Below, piece after piece: positions 10,335 to 19,805 of a DNA stretch of 64,000 bases. The DNA is from Stieleria maiorica (lineage in GTDB: Bacteria > Planctomycetota > Planctomycetia > Pirellulales > Pirellulaceae): contig NZ_CP036264.1 of assembly GCF_008035925.1 (NCBI RefSeq), positions 2,348,443 to 2,412,442 of the forward strand. Reading direction: 5' to 3'. The translations under genes and the position numbers were made by a program. Position 1 is the stretch's first letter, and every line of letters starts with the position of its first letter. The notes under the pieces are model-generated. The model ran no database searches. It saw only the letters and a list, made by a program, of their open reading frames with translations, and was not told where the DNA came from.

Positions 10335-11591
10335 ATGGCGACAGCATCGACCAACGATAATCCGATCCGATCCTTTCTGTACAGCAACTCAATGTTCCTG
10401 GTGTTCGGGTCGTTGGCCGCATTGCTGTGGGCCAACGCGGACGGATTGCTTCACGGTCATTCGTACCATAATTTCGTTCACGTCAATCTGTGGCCGTTCT
10501 CGCACTCCGGGCACGCAGAGCATGGCGGCCACGGTTTGACGTTTCACTTTGTGGTCAACGATATCCTGATGGCGATGTTCTTTGCGATCGCGGCGAAGGA
10601 GGTTTGGGAATCGATCTTGCCCGGCGGGGCGCTTTCGAATCTTCGCACCGCGGCGACGCCGTTGTTGGCAACCGCCGGCGGTGTGGTCGGCCCGTCGGTG
10701 GTCTACCTGGTCGGTGCGGTTCTGCTGGGACAATACTCCGAACTCGGCAACGGCTGGGCAATCCCCTGTGCCACCGACATTGCGTTCAGCTATTTGATCG
10801 CGCGATTGATTTTCGGCAACGGACATCCGGCCATTTCGTTTCTGTTGCTGCTGGCCATCGCCGACGATGCATTGGGGCTGGCCATTCTGGCGGTGTTCTA
10901 TCCGTCCAGCGAAGTCAACCTTTATTGGTTGGGGCTGACCGCGGCGGCCGTGGCGACCGGATGGGGATTCAACCGCGGTGGTGTGCGGAATTTCTGGTGG
11001 TACCTTGCTATTCCGGGCATCATGAGTTGGGTGTCGTTTTATATGGCGGGAATCCACGCGGCACTCGGTTTGGTACCGGTGATCGCGACGTTGCCCCACG
11101 CGAAAACCGACGCCGGTCTGTTCGCAGAGACTGGGAAGGAGACCGACACGCTGAACCAGTTCGAACATTGGTGGAAAGAGCCGGTTGAACTGATCCTGGG
11201 GTTGTTCGCCTTGGTCAACGCCGGCGTCGTGCTCTCCAGCGTCGGCGCCGGAACGTGGCTGGTCACGACCGGGTTGTTCGTGGGCAAACCGCTCGGCATC
11301 CTGGCCTTCAGCTACTTCGCCGTCAAAGTGTTGAAGCTGGAGTTGCCCGGTGGAATGAATCTTAAGCATGTCGCTGTGATCGGCTGTATCGCCAGTTTGG
11401 GATTCACCGTGGCACTGTTTGTCTCGACCGCCGCGTTCCCGAATCCGGGACCGATCCAAGACTCGGTCAAGATGGGGGCGTTGCTGAGCTTCCTGGCACC
11501 GGTCACTGCGTTGGCGGCCGCCTGGTTGATGGGCATTCGCCCGGCGTTTTTGGGTGGTGACCAGAGCGCAAGCGCAAGCGTCGAACCGTAG
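10335..11591 (+). CDS. nhaA: Na+/H+ antiporter NhaA
   Basis: 418-residue inner-membrane antiporter that exchanges sodium for protons and keeps cytoplasmic pH and sodium balanced. It contains the NhaA hallmarks: CATDIAFS, whose Asp matches the discontinuous-helix Asp133 of E. coli NhaA, and AIADDALGL, whose Asp pair matches Asp163/Asp164 at the ion site. About ten to twelve hydrophobic segments are visible, starting with MFLVFGSLAALLWAN. I chose ATG 10335 (MATASTNDNP) because the hydrophobic core begins soon after it and GGGG lies about nine bases upstream; ATG 10317 or 10320 are alternatives. A His-rich loop (HGHSYHNF, HSGHAEHGGHG) follows helix 1. The gene stands alone and converges on the flagellar operon. 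Confidence 0.95.
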   Translation: MATASTNDNPIRSFLYSNSMFLVFGSLAALLWANADGLLHGHSYHNFVHVNLWPFSHSGHAEHGGHGLTFHFVVNDILMAMFFAIAAKEVWESILPGGALSNLRTAATPLLATAGGVVGPSVVYLVGAVLLGQYSELGNGWAIPCATDIAFSYLIARLIFGNGHPAISFLLLLAIADDALGLAILAVFYPSSEVNLYWLGLTAAAVATGWGFNRGGVRNFWWYLAIPGIMSWVSFYMAGIHAALGLVPVIATLPHAKTDAGLFAETGKETDTLNQFEHWWKEPVELILGLFALVNAGVVLSSVGAGTWLVTTGLFVGKPLGILAFSYFAVKVLKLELPGGMNLKHVAVIGCIASLGFTVALFVSTAAFPNPGPIQDSVKMGALLSFLAPVTALAAAWLMGIRPAFLGGDQSASASVEP

Positions 11592-11637
11592 CGGAAGCCG
11601 GCACCGGGTTGTTGATTGATCCGACTTCGAGATCCCA

Positions 11638-11701
11638 ATGCTAGCCCGACGCGTGAGCGAGGGGTCACGCGGCGCCCCTCGCTCACGCGTCGGGCTAGCA
11701 T
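11638..11701. repeat. Palindromic repeat family B
   Basis: Perfect 27-base inverted repeat (11638-11664 and 11675-11701; core GCTAGCCCGACGCGTGAGCG) with a 10-base loop, in the convergent junction between nhaA and flhB. No T-run follows either arm. The stem is strong enough to act as a bidirectional transcription stop or mRNA 3'-end stabiliser; that role is inferred. Confidence 0.85.
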
Positions 11702-11780
11702 GATCGCATTGAATTCGCACCTTGAATCTGATCAACGGCCCGCCATGGCTTTCGGGATCCCGGCCGCCCTGCCGCCGGGG

Positions 11781-11806
11781 GCGAAACTCTTGGCGAGTTC
11801 CGCTAC
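11781..11806. repeat. Repeat family C, copy 1
   Basis: Twenty-six-base unit (core AACTCTTGGCGAGTTCCGCT) just downstream of flhB. Further copies lie at 14013-14038 (opposite orientation), 46049-46074, 46093-46117 and 46126-46151. The unit is imperfectly self-complementary in its centre (AACTC...GAGTT). Confidence 0.8.
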
Positions 11807-11830
11807 GCAGCGTAGACGTTCGCAAACCCG

Positions 11831-12898
11831 CTAGATCGCCGAACGCATGCGATTGACGAAGTTCAAAATCTCCGCGACGGCTTGATAGAGGTCGAAAGGG
11901 ATCGGGTTGCCGATTTCGACGTTCTTGAACAGGAAACGCGCGACCGGTTTTCGTTCGACCACGGGCACACCGTTTTCTTTGGCGATGGCGATGATCTTTT
12001 TGGCGACAAAATCCGCCCCCTTGGCGATCACGATCGGAGCGTCCATCTGATCGCGATCGTACTGGACCGCGACGGCAAAGTGGGTCGGGTTGGTGATCAC
12101 GACCGATGCCTTGGGGACGTCGGCGAGCATCCGTTTTCGCCCCATTTCCGCCTGCAGTTGCTTGATCCGGGCACGCACCATCGGATCACCCTCGGTCGAC
12201 TTGTGCTCGTCTTTGATGTCCTGACGGCTCATCTTCATGTCTTCCAGGTGTTTCCATTTTTGGAACCCCAGGTCGATCATCCCCAAAAATGTGATCGTCG
12301 CGGCGATGGCCAACGAACAATGCACCAGCAAACCGCCCAGAAAGAACATCAGTTCTTGAATCGATCCGAATCCGGAGGTGGTGATCTGGTCGATCCTTGA
12401 CTGGCCGACAAAGATTGCGATCGCGACAATCACTGCGGCCTTGGCCAGCGACAGCGCGCCGCGAACGGCGCTTTGCATCGAGAAGATCTTTTGGAATCCC
12501 TTGATCACACTCAACTTGTCCAGCTTCAGCTCCAGCGGTTTAAAACTGAGATTGAAACTCGTTTGAAGCAATCCCGTCACGGCGGCCAAAATGCCCAGCG
12601 GGGCGACGATCGCCATCACCGCGGTCCCGATCCGCAAGGTTTCGTCGATAAATGCTTTGACGAGCAGTCGGGGATCGACCATCACGGTTTCGAAGTGGGT
12701 CATGCGGTATTCGATCGAACCGGTGATCGTGCCGAAGAACCAATCCCCCAGAAACCAATAGAACAATGCGGTGGTCGCCAGAATCACTCCTCCGACCAGC
12801 TCGGCACTGAATCCGATTTGGCCATCCTCGCGCGCTTTTCGCAGCCGCTGCGGGGTGGCTTCCTCGGTCCTTTGATCGCGATCTTGGTTTTCGGCCAT
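11831..12898 (-). CDS. flhB: Flagellar export gate protein FlhB
   Basis: 355-residue inner-membrane component of the flagellar type III export gate that switches substrate from rod/hook to filament proteins. It starts with the family's charged N-terminus (EEATPQRLRKAREDGQI), has four membrane helices, and carries the self-cleavage motif NPTH in VITNPTHFAVAV. The cytoplasmic tail after it is full length. Last gene of the minus-strand flagellar operon; its start is 3 bases from the fliR stop. Confidence 0.97.
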   Translation of the reverse strand: MAENQDRDQRTEEATPQRLRKAREDGQIGFSAELVGGVILATTALFYWFLGDWFFGTITGSIEYRMTHFETVMVDPRLLVKAFIDETLRIGTAVMAIVAPLGILAAVTGLLQTSFNLSFKPLELKLDKLSVIKGFQKIFSMQSAVRGALSLAKAAVIVAIAIFVGQSRIDQITTSGFGSIQELMFFLGGLLVHCSLAIAATITFLGMIDLGFQKWKHLEDMKMSRQDIKDEHKSTEGDPMVRARIKQLQAEMGRKRMLADVPKASVVITNPTHFAVAVQYDRDQMDAPIVIAKGADFVAKKIIAIAKENGVPVVERKPVARFLFKNVEIGNPIPFDLYQAVAEILNFVNRMRSAI

Positions 12899-12901
12899 CG
12901 A

Positions 12902-13672
12902 TTAACCTGTCAGTGAAAGCATCAGGTATTCGATGTCCTCTTGGACGCGATAGAAATAGATTTCGATCGCACCGAACAGGATCGGGCAAAACAAGAACAG
13001 CAACAGACCGCCGAATCCGACGCGGATCGACATCCCGACCGAAAACAGATTCATCGCCGGGGCGGCGCGATTGAGGAACGCCAGCACCAACGTGACCAAC
13101 ATCAGCAACACCAACAACGGAGCGACGATCAACAGCCCGTAGTCGCTGGTCCGATTGAATGCGGCCACCAAGTCCTCGGTCGGCAGATCGATCAGCCCGA
13201 CGCGTGTCATGGTCTGGTTGAACGACAGGTGGATGGCCAGAATGACAAAATGGTGCAGATTCAACGAAAAGAACAGCAGCATCGAAAATGCTTCCAAGAC
13301 ACGCGAAACCAGCGTCGACGAATCTTGGCTGCCCGGGTCGCTGATCGCCGCCAGAGAGAGCCCCAGCTCTTGAGCGATGTACGAGCCGGCGATCCGCGCC
13401 GGCCAAAAGAACAGCCCCAGCACCAGGGCCAGCATGATCCCGATACAGATCTCTTTGAACACCAGAAACAGGAACAGCAGACTGCCCACGTCTTGCAGCG
13501 TCAGATTGGGCAGCACGTTCCTGGCGTCGGCCAGCCAGAAAACCGACAGTGCGACGGCCAGACCCGCTTTGACCTGATTGGGAAGTTGTTTTTTGCTGAA
13601 CAAAGGGAAAAACGCGATGAACACCGATACCCGGGCGAGCACGAGCAGGAACAGGACGACGTCGCTGATCAT
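12902..13672 (-). CDS. fliR: Flagellar export gate protein FliR
   Basis: 256-residue polytopic membrane protein of the flagellar export gate. Six hydrophobic segments are visible, starting LFLLVLARVSVFIAFFPLF, with the conserved SFNQT region in the middle. Size and hydropathy fit FliR (about 260 residues). ATG overlaps the fliQ stop by four bases (ATGA), indicating translational coupling. Confidence 0.95.
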   Translation of the reverse strand: MISDVVLFLLVLARVSVFIAFFPLFSKKQLPNQVKAGLAVALSVFWLADARNVLPNLTLQDVGSLLFLFLVFKEICIGIMLALVLGLFFWPARIAGSYIAQELGLSLAAISDPGSQDSSTLVSRVLEAFSMLLFFSLNLHHFVILAIHLSFNQTMTRVGLIDLPTEDLVAAFNRTSDYGLLIVAPLLVLLMLVTLVLAFLNRAAPAMNLFSVGMSIRVGFGGLLLFLFCPILFGAIEIYFYRVQEDIEYLMLSLTG

Positions 13673-13938
13673 TTCACCAATTCAACCATGTGTGTCATCA
13701 GACCCAACGTGTAATTCTGGAGCGTCGTCAGGTACCAGTTGGACAGAAAGATCAGGACAAACACCACACAGATGATCCGCGGCGCGAACGAGAGTGTTTG
13801 CTCCTGAATGCTGGTGACCGTTTGACCGATGCTGATCAGCAATCCCACGACCAGGCTGACCGCCACGACCGGGGCCGTCAGCAGCAACGCCATCATGAAA
13901 AACTCTCGCCCGATCAGTACAACGTCTTCAATATCCAT
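13669..13938 (-). CDS. fliQ: Flagellar export gate protein FliQ
   Basis: 89 residues with two membrane helices, the usual FliQ size. The segment VVGLLISIGQTVTSIQEQTLSFAPR is strongly family-like (only its ends are conserved as IGQ...QEQTLSF). It forms the export-gate channel with FliP and FliR. FliP, which normally precedes fliQ, is not next to it here; motE lies upstream after a 156-base spacer with a family C repeat. Confidence 0.95.
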   Translation of the reverse strand: MDIEDVVLIGREFFMMALLLTAPVVAVSLVVGLLISIGQTVTSIQEQTLSFAPRIICVVFVLIFLSNWYLTTLQNYTLGLMTHMVELVK

Positions 13939-14012
13939 CCTTGGCTCCGATGATTACGCGGTGTCAGACCAGCGCTTTCAGGTGAATTTGTCGCAGCTTG
14001 TCTGCCTTCCGG

Positions 14013-14038
14013 GTAGCGGAACTCGCCAAGAGTTTCGC
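14013..14038. repeat. Repeat family C, copy 2, inside the flagellar operon
   Basis: Copy of the 11781-11806 unit in reverse orientation (core AGCGGAACTCGCCAAGAG), in the 156-base gap between motE and fliQ. A second short piece (GGCGGCTTCCGCTACGAC, 14081-14098) reaches the motE stop codon. This is the widest gap in an otherwise tightly packed operon. Confidence 0.75.
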
Positions 14039-14094
14039 ACGTGTTGGGCGACGCCGTACCCTTGGACGGAAAGCCCTGGCGGCTTCCGCTACGA

Positions 14095-14829
14095 CTAATT
14101 TCTCTTGTCCTTGGTCAGCGTTTCGATCAACTGGTTGACCAAAATCGGATCGTTCATCGCCCCTAGGATTTTCGACTTTTGACGATCCGGCATCTTTTGC
14201 AGCAACGACGCGGCCAAGCCCATCTTTCCGTTGTTGGAGAATTCGCGCAGATAATCGGCGGCCTGTTCCGGCTGCAGACCTTCAAACCAGCCCTTCACTT
14301 CATCTGCCTGACTGTCCACACTGGAAACCGTCGTCCCCTTCTTGGTCTCCGCCTTTTTGCTCAGCTTTTCCAACTCCGCCTTTTGCTGTTCAACGTTGGC
14401 GAGGGTCGATTTCAGTTCTTCCGTCATCCGGCTTAGCAGATCCAGCTTGGTGTCAATGCCTTCGCTAAACGCACGCAGTTCGTCCTGTTCGGTCGTCAGG
14501 TCATCGAAGATCAATTTGACCCTCATCTCGTCGCGTTTGACGCGTTCTTCCCGCTCGGCGAGCTCCTGCTCCATCCGTTTGATGGAGTCGCTCATCTGCA
14601 ACACCGCTTCGACCGAGACGTTGTTGTCGGGACGAAACGAGACGGGGACGGCATCGCCACCGCCGTCGACCATGTCCTCGGCGAGCAACCCGGTGGATTC
14701 CTCGCCCGACACGTCCGCTTCGGTGGACTCAAGATCGACCGGCGGCTTTTTGAGCAGAAACTGAGTGGCCCCGGCAGACAAGCCGAAAATCACGGCGCAG
14801 GTAATCATCGCCGAAATGATCGCTTTCAT
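14095..14829 (-). CDS. MotE-like flagellar protein (membrane anchor, coiled coil, MgtE-N/FliG-like end)
   Basis: 244 residues. An N-terminal membrane helix or uncleaved signal (ISAMITCAVIFGLSAGATQFLL) is followed by an acidic linker, a long coiled coil (about residues 75-165) and a C-terminal segment (about 190-244, GWFEGLQPEQAADYLREF ... LQKMPDRQKSKILGAM) like the MgtE-N/FliG middle domain found in MotE. MotE proteins serve flagellar assembly or motor stability in other bacteria. Position between fliJ and fliQ supports a flagellar role. Three bases separate it from fliJ. Confidence 0.75.
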   Translation of the reverse strand: MKAIISAMITCAVIFGLSAGATQFLLKKPPVDLESTEADVSGEESTGLLAEDMVDGGGDAVPVSFRPDNNVSVEAVLQMSDSIKRMEQELAEREERVKRDEMRVKLIFDDLTTEQDELRAFSEGIDTKLDLLSRMTEELKSTLANVEQQKAELEKLSKKAETKKGTTVSSVDSQADEVKGWFEGLQPEQAADYLREFSNNGKMGLAASLLQKMPDRQKSKILGAMNDPILVNQLIETLTKDKRN

Positions 14830-14832
14830 GTT

Positions 14833-15267
14833 CTAATTCCTCGCGTACTTTTTGAGCGCGTTTTCATCTGCCAATAACATTTGTTGCGTCATGGCGTCTG
14901 CATCAAATTCCAGCCTGCGCTGATCCATCAGGATCTCCAAGCCGCGGACCCGCGTGCGCTGGTCCATGACTCGTGAACGAGCCTCGCGTCGTTCGGCCTC
15001 GCATTTGTCGATTTCGTCTCGAACGATCTTGATGGACCGGTCAATGCTTTCGATCCAGAGATGGGTTTGCGTCAGAAACTCGATCGAGCAATTCCTGGTG
15101 ATCTCCAGGCCTTGGCGTTTGACCGATTCGAAATCTTCCAGCCGTTTGCGGTGTGAGGCCAACAACGCATCGATGCGGGCGAGTTCGCCGATCAACACAT
15201 TCAATTGACTGCTTTCGATCGAGTGGATGCGGCGGATTCGATCGATCTTTTTTTTCAGTTCGCTCAT
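14833..15267 (-). CDS. fliJ: FliJ-like flagellar export protein
   Basis: 144 residues, almost entirely coiled coil, highly charged and without a membrane segment, as expected for FliJ, the stalk-like protein that links the FliI ATPase ring to FlhA and escorts chaperones. Sequence conservation in FliJ is low, so the call rests on size, coiled coil and location. It overlaps the fliI stop by four bases. Confidence 0.8.
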   Translation of the reverse strand: MSELKKKIDRIRRIHSIESSQLNVLIGELARIDALLASHRKRLEDFESVKRQGLEITRNCSIEFLTQTHLWIESIDRSIKIVRDEIDKCEAERREARSRVMDQRTRVRGLEILMDQRRLEFDADAMTQQMLLADENALKKYARN

Positions 15268-16565
15268 GTGGGCTGCCCGATCAATTGTTGCAGCCTTTGC
15301 AGACCGGCCCGGGTGGCATTGAGCGGACTCGGTGAATCCATGGCCTGGCGCAGGAACCGATTGACCTCCGGATAGGTCTCGATCGCACGATCCGAATCGG
15401 GCATGGCACCTTTTTGATAGGCACCGATCTGAATCAGATCTTCGACTTCCAGATACTTGGCCAGGACGCGTCGCACGCTGGCCGCTTGTTGCTGGTGCGG
15501 TTTATCGGTGACCTCTTTGAACAATCGGCTGGCGCTTTTGAGCACGTTGACGGCTGGGAAGTGTCCTTCGTGGGCGAGTTTTCGATCCAGCACGATGTGA
15601 CCGTCCAAGATGGCGCGTGCCGAGTCGGCGACCGGTTCGTTCATGTCGTCACCGTCGACCAGAATGGTCAACAGCCCGGTGATGACGCCCTTGTCGCTGG
15701 TTCCGAGCTGCTCCAGCAATTGTGCCATTTTCTGGAACACGCTGGGCGTGTAGCCGCGTGAGGTGGGCGGTTCCCCGAGCAACAGCCCGAGTTCGCGTTG
15801 TGCGTGTGCCAGTCGTGTCAGACTGTCCAGCATGAACAGGACGTTCATGCCTTGAGATCGAAACCAGCTGGCGATCGCGACCGCCGACTCACTGGCCCGG
15901 ATCCGAGCCAACGGAGGCTGGTCGGAGGTCGATACGATGACGACCGACCGGGCAAGCCCCTCCTCGCCCAAGGTGTCTTCGATGAACGGCCGAACTTCGC
16001 GTCCGCGTTCGCCGATCATCGCGACCACGTTGATGTCGCACAACGCGTGCTTGGCGATCTCCCCCAACAGCGTGCTCTTTCCGACCCCGCTGCCGGCGAA
16101 CAATCCGACGCGTTGCCCCTGGCCCATCGTCAACAACCCGTCGATCGAACGAACGCCGGTCACGAAGGGCTGGCGGATCAACGGCCGCGTCAGGGGATCG
16201 GGCGATTCAAAGTGCAATTCCGCCGTCGCATCGCAGTGGATCGGACCGAGCGAATCGATGGGACGTCCCAGCGAATCGATGACCCGTCCGAGCAATTGAC
16301 GGCCGACAGGGACCCGCATCCGCTTGCCGGTCGATACGACCACGTTGCCCCGCTGAAAATCGACGCCGCTGTGGTACGGCATCAGCTGGGCTTTGTCGTC
16401 GTTGAAGCCGATCACTTCGGCCAGCACGGATTGTCCGCTGGAGGACGTGATTTGGACCAATTCGCCCAGCCCCGCATCGATGGTCGCGCACATCCGACCC
16501 TCGACACTTTGCAAACGCCCGGTCGTCTGAATCCACTGGTCGTTTCGAAGCGTCGGAATCAACAT
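15264..16565 (-). CDS. fliI: Flagellum-specific ATPase FliI
   Basis: 433-residue cytoplasmic ATPase that powers delivery of flagellar substrates to the export gate; related to F1 beta. Walker A GLFAGSGVGKSTLL (about residues 158-171), Walker B-like NVLFMLDSLTRLA, and GEPPTSRGYTPSVF, a strong FliI/type III ATPase signature. Full length. Sits one base downstream of fliH, its regulator. Confidence 0.97.
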   Translation of the reverse strand: MLIPTLRNDQWIQTTGRLQSVEGRMCATIDAGLGELVQITSSSGQSVLAEVIGFNDDKAQLMPYHSGVDFQRGNVVVSTGKRMRVPVGRQLLGRVIDSLGRPIDSLGPIHCDATAELHFESPDPLTRPLIRQPFVTGVRSIDGLLTMGQGQRVGLFAGSGVGKSTLLGEIAKHALCDINVVAMIGERGREVRPFIEDTLGEEGLARSVVIVSTSDQPPLARIRASESAVAIASWFRSQGMNVLFMLDSLTRLAHAQRELGLLLGEPPTSRGYTPSVFQKMAQLLEQLGTSDKGVITGLLTILVDGDDMNEPVADSARAILDGHIVLDRKLAHEGHFPAVNVLKSASRLFKEVTDKPHQQQAASVRRVLAKYLEVEDLIQIGAYQKGAMPDSDRAIETYPEVNRFLRQAMDSPSPLNATRAGLQRLQQLIGQPT

Positions 16566-16566
16566 C

Positions 16567-17169
16567 TTACGTCTCTCCCCAAGCCGGTGAGAGCTGCTTG
16601 CCCGCGGCGTCTAAAAAAGAATCCAGCGATGCCAGGAACCCTTTCCCGTTGGATTCGATGCGGCAATCACCCGGCTGGACCGTCGCGTCGCCTTGGATCT
16701 CGATCGCCTCATAATCGATCTGAGACAACCAGGATTGGAGCGAGACGACATAATCGGGATGGACATAAATGACCGCCGATTGGCTGGGATGCACTTGGCG
16801 CAACAGGAGGTTCGCAAAATGTGCGACGCGTTCTTCCACCAATGCGTTGTCGCTGCCGAGGGCTTGTTTGGCGATTTGCGTTGCTGCGGCGGTCAGCTGG
16901 ACGCCGATCGTCGAAAGTTCCTCATCCAACCTGGCGTCGAGAAGTTTCAGCTTTTGTTCAATTGAGTGCAGCGTCTTCAGCGCCGCGGCGGCGGCTTCGT
17001 CTCGGGCAGCCGATTCGGCTTCGGCCACGGTCGTCGGCTCGGTCGCGGCGCTCGCGGCCCCGTTCGGTGACGTACCGGCCGGCAAGTTGGGTGTGGCCGG
17101 CGGCAGCGGCCCACGGGCCAGGGTGACGTTGGCCAAGGACCGGTCGAAGGGGATTTGAATCGTGGGCAT
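16567..17169 (-). CDS. fliH: Flagellar assembly protein FliH
   Basis: 200 residues: a Pro/Ala-rich N-terminus (PPATPNLPAG), a helical middle (about 65-110) and a C-terminal FliH/V-ATPase-E-like domain (about 110-200) with VYVHPDY-type beta strand (VIYVHPDYVV) and DCRIESNG. FliH binds and restrains FliI. The call relies on this C-terminal pattern plus the place between fliG and fliI, each one base away. Confidence 0.88.
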   Translation of the reverse strand: MPTIQIPFDRSLANVTLARGPLPPATPNLPAGTSPNGAASAATEPTTVAEAESAARDEAAAAALKTLHSIEQKLKLLDARLDEELSTIGVQLTAAATQIAKQALGSDNALVEERVAHFANLLLRQVHPSQSAVIYVHPDYVVSLQSWLSQIDYEAIEIQGDATVQPGDCRIESNGKGFLASLDSFLDAAGKQLSPAWGET

Positions 17170-17170
17170 G

Positions 17171-18193
17171 TCAATCGATTTTCACCTCACCGGCTTCGCA
17201 CAGGCCTGCCAAGATCTTGGCGATCGAACTCCGCGCTTCGGTGATCTCCTCTTCGCTCGCGTTGGTCTTGAATTCCATTTCCTCTTGCAGCGACTCTTTG
17301 GCGCGTTTGGACATGTTGGACAAGATGAACGTCAGCAGCGACTCGTCAACCTGTTGCAAGGCACAGACCAGGGCGTCGGTTTGGCATTGGCCGAGCAGTT
17401 TTTGCAGGTCCCGGTCGCCGAGTTTTTCGATGTCCTCGAATCGGTACAGTTGATTGCGGACGGTTTCGGCCAGTTCGCTGTCGCGCTTTTCCAGTTCATC
17501 GAGCATCGGCTTGCGCAACGCCCTGGGCAGCGATCGCATCAGGTTGGCCATTTGTGAGGTCGTTTCCTGTTCCGTTTCACGCTCCTCGACCTGGAGCGAC
17601 AACTGCAGGGCTTTGGCAAGAATGCGTTCCTGGATCAATGGGGAAACCGACGACGGTTGGGCCAGCTCCAGGAAGACGTTGGGGCGGACCGCCTCGGGCA
17701 AAAATTCCAGCGTCTTGGCGGCATGTTCGTTGGCCAGCCGTCGCAGCACGATCGCCGCCGCGACCGGATTCTCGTTCTTGAGCGCCTGGGCGACTTGATA
17801 GGGGTGCATCTGGTTCAAATCGCGAACCGTATCGCCGGTCAGTTTGGGCGGGGTGAAACGCTTGGTCGGTTCGATTTCGACATCGAAACTCTCCTCGGCG
17901 ATCTGCAGGATTTTGGGGCCTTCCTCTTCTTCCGAATCCCCCTCTTCGGCCGGGGCGTTTTTCTGGACCGTTTGCAGGGCCATGTGGAAGTAATCTTCAA
18001 AGTCACCAAGGACCATATCGATTTCTTCCTGGCTGGGCGGATAGGACTCAAAATCTTTGAGCGCCTGGTCCAACTCCTCCAGCGCTTCGCCGGAAAGCCC
18101 CTCGCGGGCCATCTCGGTGGCGTCTTCGCCCATCAGGTGCAGCAGAAGCGCGAGTCGCTCGGGCCGCGTCAACATCATCTTCATCGTTGCCAC
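17171..18193 (-). CDS. fliG: Flagellar motor switch protein FliG
   Basis: 340 residues, typical FliG length. The N-terminal domain (LTRPERLALLLHLMGEDAT) docks to FliF; the middle domain has the conserved HPYQVAQAL and LPEAVRPNVF patterns (compare HPQ-x-A-x-I-L and LP); the C-terminal charged torque helix reads SNMSKRAKESLQEEMEF. It forms the switch ring with FliM and FliN, which are not in this window. An acidic insert (about residues 85-105, GDSEEEEGPK) is unusual. Nine bases from fliF. Confidence 0.95.
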   Translation of the reverse strand: MATMKMMLTRPERLALLLHLMGEDATEMAREGLSGEALEELDQALKDFESYPPSQEEIDMVLGDFEDYFHMALQTVQKNAPAEEGDSEEEEGPKILQIAEESFDVEIEPTKRFTPPKLTGDTVRDLNQMHPYQVAQALKNENPVAAAIVLRRLANEHAAKTLEFLPEAVRPNVFLELAQPSSVSPLIQERILAKALQLSLQVEERETEQETTSQMANLMRSLPRALRKPMLDELEKRDSELAETVRNQLYRFEDIEKLGDRDLQKLLGQCQTDALVCALQQVDESLLTFILSNMSKRAKESLQEEMEFKTNASEEEITEARSSIAKILAGLCEAGEVKID

Positions 18194-18202
18194 CCCCTAT
18201 GA

Positions 18203-19735
18203 TCACGCGGCGTCGCGTTTCTCGGACTCTCGATCGGAATCAGCGCCAGACCAAGATCGAACGACCTGAGCAAACACTTCGGGGTTTTCTTTGATCATTC
18301 GTGACAATTCGCTGACGTTTTCCAGTCGGGCACTATCGAGTTGCTGATCGGCGCCCGCGCCGCCCGGTTTGCTGGCCGGTCCGAACCGCCGCAACAACAT
18401 TAGGCCTAACACAAATGCCAACAGGGCGGCAATCGCAAGTGATGCCTTTTCAACGATCGATGTGATCTTGGTCCAGTCAAACGTAGCTTCCGGAGTCGTC
18501 ACGTTGAGGATCGGTTCGGTGAATGGCAGAAAATCGACGGTGATGCTGTCGGTGTCGTCACGAAACCCGACGGCGTTTTTAACCAGGGCGCTGACCCGTT
18601 CGTCCATCCCGGGGATCAAGGTTCCGTCTTCTTGCTTGATGCCTTGGGTTTCGGAGTTGACCAGCACGCTGACGCTCAGGAAATTCTTGATCGGGGTCGA
18701 ATTCGCCTGGGTTTCTTCGGTGATCGGGACCAGATAACTTGTTTTGACGTTTTCTGTTTTATTGAGAACGCTGCTTGTGCCGGTTGCCCCCCGCCGCGAT
18801 TGCAGATTGGACGCCACCCCGGCGGCTCCGACCGCGGGCTGTTCCATGTTGGTCGTCGTTTCGGAAACCAAGTCTTCCTGACTGGGGACCGCCCCGTCGG
18901 CGTCGTATTTGGTGGTTTTGGTCGACCCCTGGGTGAACGTCATGTCCAAACTGACTTGGACGCTGGCGTTGCCGTATCCCAGGAACTGCATCAATTGAGC
19001 TTCGGCCTTGTCGGCGAGCTTGCGTTCGGCGGCGGCGATGTATTCGACTTGCGAACCGATTTGCTGGGATTGCTCGTCGGGGATCGTGTAGCTGCGACCG
19101 TCACGGTCGGTGATTTGGACGGCTTCGGGAACCAGGTCTTCGACGGCATAGGCGACAAAGGACGCGATCGATGCGGCTTGTTGATCGCTCAATCGGGCTC
19201 CGTAGCGCAGCGTAAGCATCACGCTGGCCGAGGGAGGAGATGTCTTGCGTTCAAACGGCCCCTTGTCAGGGATGTTCAAATGAACGTCGGCGTGTTCGAC
19301 GACCTCCAGCTTCTTGATCGTCGACGCAAGGCTTTGTTGCGTTTGCAGCCGAGCCCGGTTGCGTCGTTCGGTCGGGCTGCCGAAGGCACCGCCCATCGGC
19401 AAATCGGCGACCGCGCCGGCATCGGACACGCCGTTGGTCCGCGCCAACAAGCGGGCTTTGGCGAAATCACGCTTGTCCACCAGCAGGTTTCCGCCGGCGC
19501 CGGAAAGTTGGTAATCGATGCCCGCTTTGTCCAGGGCATTGATCACACGGTCGACCTGGTCGCCTTCACCCTGGCTGACCAAGACGACGTAGCTGGGTTG
19601 CACCGACCAATAACCGACGCCACCAACGGTGACCACGCACAGCACTGCCAACAGCAGGATTCCGATCCTTGCCGAAGGAGAGCTGTGCCGCCAAATGTTT
19701 AGGAGGGCGTCGATATAGGGCTGGATGACGTTCAA
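18203..19735 (-). CDS. fliF: Flagellar MS-ring protein FliF
   Basis: 510-residue membrane protein forming the MS ring. N-terminal helix (GILLLAVLCVVTVGGVGYW), YscJ/FliF ring-building motif 1 with VLVSQGEGDQVDRVINALDK, the long periplasmic part with ASVMLTL, a second helix near residue 430-455 (IAALLAFVLGLMLL), and a C-terminal tail that binds FliG. All these are visible and the length fits. Seventy bases follow fliE. Confidence 0.96.
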   Translation of the reverse strand: MNVIQPYIDALLNIWRHSSPSARIGILLLAVLCVVTVGGVGYWSVQPSYVVLVSQGEGDQVDRVINALDKAGIDYQLSGAGGNLLVDKRDFAKARLLARTNGVSDAGAVADLPMGGAFGSPTERRNRARLQTQQSLASTIKKLEVVEHADVHLNIPDKGPFERKTSPPSASVMLTLRYGARLSDQQAASIASFVAYAVEDLVPEAVQITDRDGRSYTIPDEQSQQIGSQVEYIAAAERKLADKAEAQLMQFLGYGNASVQVSLDMTFTQGSTKTTKYDADGAVPSQEDLVSETTTNMEQPAVGAAGVASNLQSRRGATGTSSVLNKTENVKTSYLVPITEETQANSTPIKNFLSVSVLVNSETQGIKQEDGTLIPGMDERVSALVKNAVGFRDDTDSITVDFLPFTEPILNVTTPEATFDWTKITSIVEKASLAIAALLAFVLGLMLLRRFGPASKPGGAGADQQLDSARLENVSELSRMIKENPEVFAQVVRSWSGADSDRESEKRDAA

Positions 19736-19805
19736 GGCAAATCAAGCAAGCGAATGTCGCGTTGGGGAGGTAACACGAAGGTCGTCTGGTGCTGTCGGAG
19801 TTCCA

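Noticed and set aside
10389..11825. 478-residue open frame antisense to nhaA
   Set aside because: Gln/Arg/His-rich low-complexity product typical of an antisense frame in GC-rich DNA; nhaA on the plus strand is certain.
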